Positions 61,155 to 64,000 of a DNA stretch of 64,000 nucleotides are shown here, piece after piece (within the stretch, counting starts at the first letter, position 1; the number at the start of each line of letters is the position of its first letter). A model generated the notes under the pieces. That model was not told where the DNA came from. It saw nothing but the letters and a program-made list of their open reading frames with translations, and made no database searches. The translations under genes and the position numbers were made by a program. This DNA comes from an uncultured Sphaerochaeta sp. (lineage in GTDB: Bacteria; Spirochaetota; Spirochaetia; Sphaerochaetales; Sphaerochaetaceae). The stretch is taken from positions 868,001 to 932,000 of the forward strand of contig NZ_OY781873.1 in assembly GCF_963677075.1 (NCBI RefSeq), in the 5' to 3' direction.

Positions 61155-61865
61155 TTAATTTAGTTTTTCAATTGTCTGATAGGTATGCTCCAAATGAATC
61201 TTTATAAGCTGGATTGCTCGTTCCTTATTTAGGTCCTTCATGGCAGTAATAAGTTCCTTATGTTCTGAAAAGCCTTGAAAGTTATAGAGTTTTTCAGTTT
61301 TGGCAATACTGTACAGCATAAGCTTTGTAAGATGTTTGTAAAGATAATCAATGACTACATTTCCCATGGCAGTAACAAGCATCTGGTGAAATTTGATATC
61401 AAGTTTTCTGTAAAGATCAAGCTCTCCGGTTGTTCGGGCTTTTTCCATTCTATCTGCAAGGGCTTCTAATCTATTAATGATTTCTATATTTGGATGCTCG
61501 AAATATTTTGAAATTGCAGATAATTCAATAAGCTCACGTGTTTTAGTCAAATCAAGAAGTATTGCCTTGTTATAAGAGAGCTCGTTACTAAATGTATTAG
61601 CAATTGATTCGAAGTAGAAATCGAGACCTTGCTTCTTTACGAAAATACCTCTTCCCTGTTGTATTGAGACGAGTCCTTTTGTTTCCAGGTTCTTCAGGGC
61701 TTCACGAACTGTACGTGTGCCAACATTGAATTGGTCAGCCAATTCCTTTTGGGAAGGCAAACGTTCCCCATCCTTCATTGCCTCACTAAGAACAATCCTT
61801 TCAAGTTCTCTCGTTATGTGATCAGTCCTGCTTAAGCGATCCACTGGGGTTACGTTTTCTAACAT
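61155..61865 (-). CDS. GntR/FadR-family transcriptional regulator (second)
   Basis: The 236-residue protein has the N-terminal winged helix (GERLPSQKELADQFNVGTRT, then VREALKNLETKGLVSIQQGR) and a helical FCD domain (LDIKFHQMLVTAMGNVV, with His in FSEHKELITAMKD and IKIHLEHTYQ). It is divergent from the DapA-like aldolase gene. Two TGACA/TGTCA inverted repeats lie in the 105-base gap, one over the -35 box of the aldolase gene. It probably represses the aldolase and uptake genes until a sialic acid-like or keto-acid ligand binds. Confidence 0.88.
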   Translation of the reverse strand: MLENVTPVDRLSRTDHITRELERIVLSEAMKDGERLPSQKELADQFNVGTRTVREALKNLETKGLVSIQQGRGIFVKKQGLDFYFESIANTFSNELSYNKAILLDLTKTRELIELSAISKYFEHPNIEIINRLEALADRMEKARTTGELDLYRKLDIKFHQMLVTAMGNVVIDYLYKHLTKLMLYSIAKTEKLYNFQGFSEHKELITAMKDLNKERAIQLIKIHLEHTYQTIEKLN

Positions 61866-61887
61866 GCTCTAATGATGCCTATATAGG

Positions 61888-61944
61888 TGACAAGTGTCAA
61901 GATTAAAAAAAATAGTTGACATATATGATATGTCATTTTACACT
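61888..61944 (+). promoter_or_regulatory. Divergent operator with two TGACA/TGTCA dyads and aldolase promoter
   Basis: TGACA-AG-TGTCA (61888-61899) and TGACATA-TATGA-TATGTCA (61917-61935) are two inverted repeats with the same half-site, separated by 17 bases. TTGACA (61916-61921), 17 bases, TACACT (61939-61944) is a promoter for the aldolase gene that overlaps the second dyad. The arrangement fits repression of both directions by the divergent GntR-type regulator. Confidence 0.65.
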
Positions 61945-61970
61945 TTAGGCATTGGAGGCGATGTGTAAAG

Positions 61971-62891
61971 ATGCGAAAATTAAAAGGTGTAGTCACAGCA
62001 GTCCCAACCATGATTGATGAACATCAGGTTGTAAGGGACGATTGGATGGCTTCTTTGGCTCAATTCATATTGAATGGAGAGGTTGATGGGCTGTATCCCT
62101 GTGGGACGACTGGCGAAATGTTGTATCTCACTGTTGAAGAGAGAAAGCGTATCGCAGAGGTAATAGTGTCGAAGAGGAATGAGATGCATTCTAATGCACT
62201 CGTATATATTCATGCCGGAGCCGCGAGAGTTGATGATACTGTCGAGCTTATCCAGCATGCACATAGTATTGGAGCTGATGGAGCGGGTGTTGTTACTCCT
62301 TGGTATCATAAGCTGGATGATCAGGCATTGTATGAATTCTATGATCTGGTTTTCTCTCAAGTCTCTTCAGACTTTCCTCTCTATGTCTACAACATCCCCC
62401 AACTGAGTGGTAATGATCTTAAGCCTGCAACGGTAAGGGAGCTGAAGAATAAATATCCTAACTTGATGGGTGTCAAATACAGTTTCAGTGATTTCAACAG
62501 ATTGAAAGAGTATGTAGCTATTGATGGTATCGAAGTCTTAGTTGGTGCTGATGTCCAAATGGTGGAATCAATGGTAGTGGGGGCTGTGGGAACAGTCTCT
62601 GGCCTATCTTCTGCATATCCTGAAATTTTTGTTGAGATTAACAGACTGTACAACGAAGGAAAAATCCAAGCTGCCATCGAGCTGGAGACTTATGCGTATG
62701 AATTGGGATGCATTATGCACCATGGAGGAAATCTTTCCATGTTCAAGGCAGCTCTTGAGCTAAGAGGACTTCCGAAAAGCGTTGTAAAGCATCCTCTCAG
62801 AAATATGACAGAAAAGGAAAGGAGCCAGTTTCTTGATGCATTAAAGGATTGGCAAAGTCGAGTTCAAGAAGCGTATAACCTGATCAAGTGA
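61971..62891 (+). CDS. DapA/NanA-family aldolase (dihydrodipicolinate synthase-like)
   Basis: The 306-residue TIM-barrel protein has GLYPCGTTGEMLYLTVEERK (the GTTGE pyruvate loop), the Tyr in LYVYNIPQLSG (about residue 140) and the Schiff-base Lys in NLMGVKYSFSDFN (about 168). These mark a class I pyruvate-dependent aldolase or dehydratase. The context (divergent GntR regulator, sugar-type binding protein gene directly downstream) points to catabolism, such as N-acetylneuraminate or a keto-deoxy sugar acid, rather than lysine synthesis. The start ATG 61971 follows GGAGGC at 11 bases. Confidence 0.85.
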   Translation: MRKLKGVVTAVPTMIDEHQVVRDDWMASLAQFILNGEVDGLYPCGTTGEMLYLTVEERKRIAEVIVSKRNEMHSNALVYIHAGAARVDDTVELIQHAHSIGADGAGVVTPWYHKLDDQALYEFYDLVFSQVSSDFPLYVYNIPQLSGNDLKPATVRELKNKYPNLMGVKYSFSDFNRLKEYVAIDGIEVLVGADVQMVESMVVGAVGTVSGLSSAYPEIFVEINRLYNEGKIQAAIELETYAYELGCIMHHGGNLSMFKAALELRGLPKSVVKHPLRNMTEKERSQFLDALKDWQSRVQEAYNLIK

Positions 62892-62935
62892 GATCGGGTG
62901 AAAATATTGCATGTAACTACATAAGGAGGTAGTCC

Positions 62936-64000
62936 ATGAAGAAAGGAAGAGTTTTTGTTATAGCTCTCGTGTTATTGGCAACAATAGGTGTGGGTGTTTT
63001 ATCTGCACAAGGTCAAGCAGAGAGTGCAAAAAAGCCCGTTTTAACGGTATGGATGAAGAAGCAGTTCGTTGAAGATCAGAACGTAGAATTCGAGAAGAGA
63101 GTCAAGGAATTTGCAGCAGAGAAGAATGTAGATGTAGTAGTAGAGTTGATTGCCTATGAAGACTTCTTCCCCAAATGGACAGCAGCAATCCAATCGAATG
63201 TATTGCCTGATCTGTGTTATTTTGGGTATCAGGAAGTTGGACAATTCTACCAGCAGGGACTATTAATGGATGTAACCGACATCCTGAGCGAAGTGGAATC
63301 GAAATACGGAGCCATCTACGAGAGCTCGAAGGAAGCTGTTACGTTTGATGGAAAAACCTATGCCTTCCCAGTTTGGGGAGAAGGTACAGCTTTGTATTAT
63401 CGTAAAGACCTCCTGAGTGCAGCAGGGTATCAGGGACCTCCAAAGACTTGGGCAGAGTTTAAGGAAATCGCAAAGGCTGTAACCAATCCTTCTAAAGGTA
63501 TCTACGGTGCTGGACTAGGATATGGAGCTGGTAACTCTGATGCTGAATTCCTGACTCGCTCCATGATGTTTGCACATGGTGGTTCTATATTCGATGCAAA
63601 CAAGAATCTTGCGTTTGATACTCCTGAGAACAGGGCGGCTTTTGAGTACATCATTAGCTTGTTTGAAGAAGGTTTGACACCTCCAACAGCAATTGGTTGG
63701 AATGATGGAGGAAATAACTCTGCCTATATCAGTGGACAGGTTGCAATGACCTTCAATACTGGAAGCATTGTAAATGCCTTGGGTTCGAACCCTGAATTGA
63801 AAGCAAAGACTGGTCTAGCATTGTTGCCAGCTGGTCCTGCTGGTCAGTTCACCGTAGGAATTGCGAACAATATGGGTATCTTCAAAAATGCAAAGAATAA
63901 AGATTTAGCTGCAGAGTTGATGGAATACCTGTACGAACCTACTTGGTATGCTACCTGGATTGAAGCAGGTGCACCTCTTGGATTGCCTGTATATGAAGAG
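62936..64000 (+). CDS. Extracellular sugar-binding protein, partial (runs off the right edge)
   Basis: ATG 62936 follows AAGGAGGT. The first 355 residues are in the window and the frame is open to the end. The protein has a signal peptide (GRVFVIALVLLATIGVGVLS, cleavage at SAQG or nearby, no lipobox Cys), then a MalE-like fold: VLTVWMKKQFVEDQNVEF, YAFPVWGEGTALYYRKDLLS and NNSAYISGQVAMTFNTGSIV. It follows the aldolase gene by 44 bases and is probably in the same operon, with permease genes expected beyond the edge. A sugar or sugar acid ligand is likely. Confidence 0.9.
   Translation, partial: MKKGRVFVIALVLLATIGVGVLSAQGQAESAKKPVLTVWMKKQFVEDQNVEFEKRVKEFAAEKNVDVVVELIAYEDFFPKWTAAIQSNVLPDLCYFGYQEVGQFYQQGLLMDVTDILSEVESKYGAIYESSKEAVTFDGKTYAFPVWGEGTALYYRKDLLSAAGYQGPPKTWAEFKEIAKAVTNPSKGIYGAGLGYGAGNSDAEFLTRSMMFAHGGSIFDANKNLAFDTPENRAAFEYIISLFEEGLTPPTAIGWNDGGNNSAYISGQVAMTFNTGSIVNALGSNPELKAKTGLALLPAGPAGQFTVGIANNMGIFKNAKNKDLAAELMEYLYEPTWYATWIEAGAPLGLPVYEE

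Noticed and set aside
1..64000. tRNA, rRNA or known riboswitch genes
   Set aside because: No cloverleaf, rRNA or riboswitch consensus was recognised by eye in the gaps. A covariance-model scan would be needed to exclude them.

Overview
The window looks like chromosome of a sugar-fermenting spirochaete of the Sphaerochaeta/Treponema type. The basis is style, not a marker gene. There are many carbohydrate uptake operons, and their solute-binding proteins have signal peptides that end in Ala/Gly-Gln-Gly type sites without a lipobox cysteine. The window also holds a MurNAc (murQ) locus, TRAP transport genes and an RfaH/LoaP-like antiterminator. No rRNA, tRNA or CRISPR array was recognised.

Layout. 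1-5.0 kb: IS-rich edge (tail of one transposase, then a complete IS1634-like element) and an AT-rich RloA/RloB (AbiL-like) defence pair. 5.0-15 kb: a glycan operon (solute-binding protein, GH3 beta-xylosidase/glucosidase, two permeases), a divergent AraC regulator, a Gfo/Idh/MocA oxidoreductase and a beta-propeller protein. 15-24.7 kb: envelope polysaccharide genes (O-antigen ligase-like, Wzz/BY-kinase-like with a broken Walker A, LoaP, CapD/FlaA1 dehydratase), aroE, a transglutaminase-like protein and an XRE antitoxin-like gene split by a stop codon. 24.7-33.4 kb: a LacI-controlled sugar regulon with two oxidoreductase plus TIM-barrel isomerase pairs and an RbsACB-type ABC importer.

33.4-47.4 kb: the murQ/kinase/ABC/RpiR locus for amino sugars, bracketed by accessory genes. 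One flank carries a DUF234-type ATPase, a 21-copy 23-bp tandem repeat and a TIGR04255 / HTH / SQDCD cassette. The other carries a DUF4143-type ATPase with its own upstream repeats, then an AbiE toxin-antitoxin pair and an orphan HipB-like regulator. 47.5-53.5 kb: a group II intron, a uppP remnant, a frameshifted IS, a second AbiE pair and a decayed third AbiE pair. 53.5-64 kb: an operon of a TRAP transporter, GntR, IolB-like isomerase and ribulose-phosphate-epimerase-like protein, then a GFA protein, a PAS-PAS-GGDEF protein, and a GntR / DapA-like aldolase / solute-binding protein locus running off the edge.

The most unusual signals are these. The repeats in front of the two unrelated ATPase genes share a core (ACTTTTGCGTTATT against ACTCTGCGTATTGT, read toward each gene). 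An 80-bp copy of the 3' end of the rpiR-type gene flanks the DUF4143 ATPase gene. Three AbiE loci sit within 8 kb, two of them with palindromes on the promoter or start. The TIGR04255 cassette is uncharacterised and one of its genes is cut by a single in-frame TGA.
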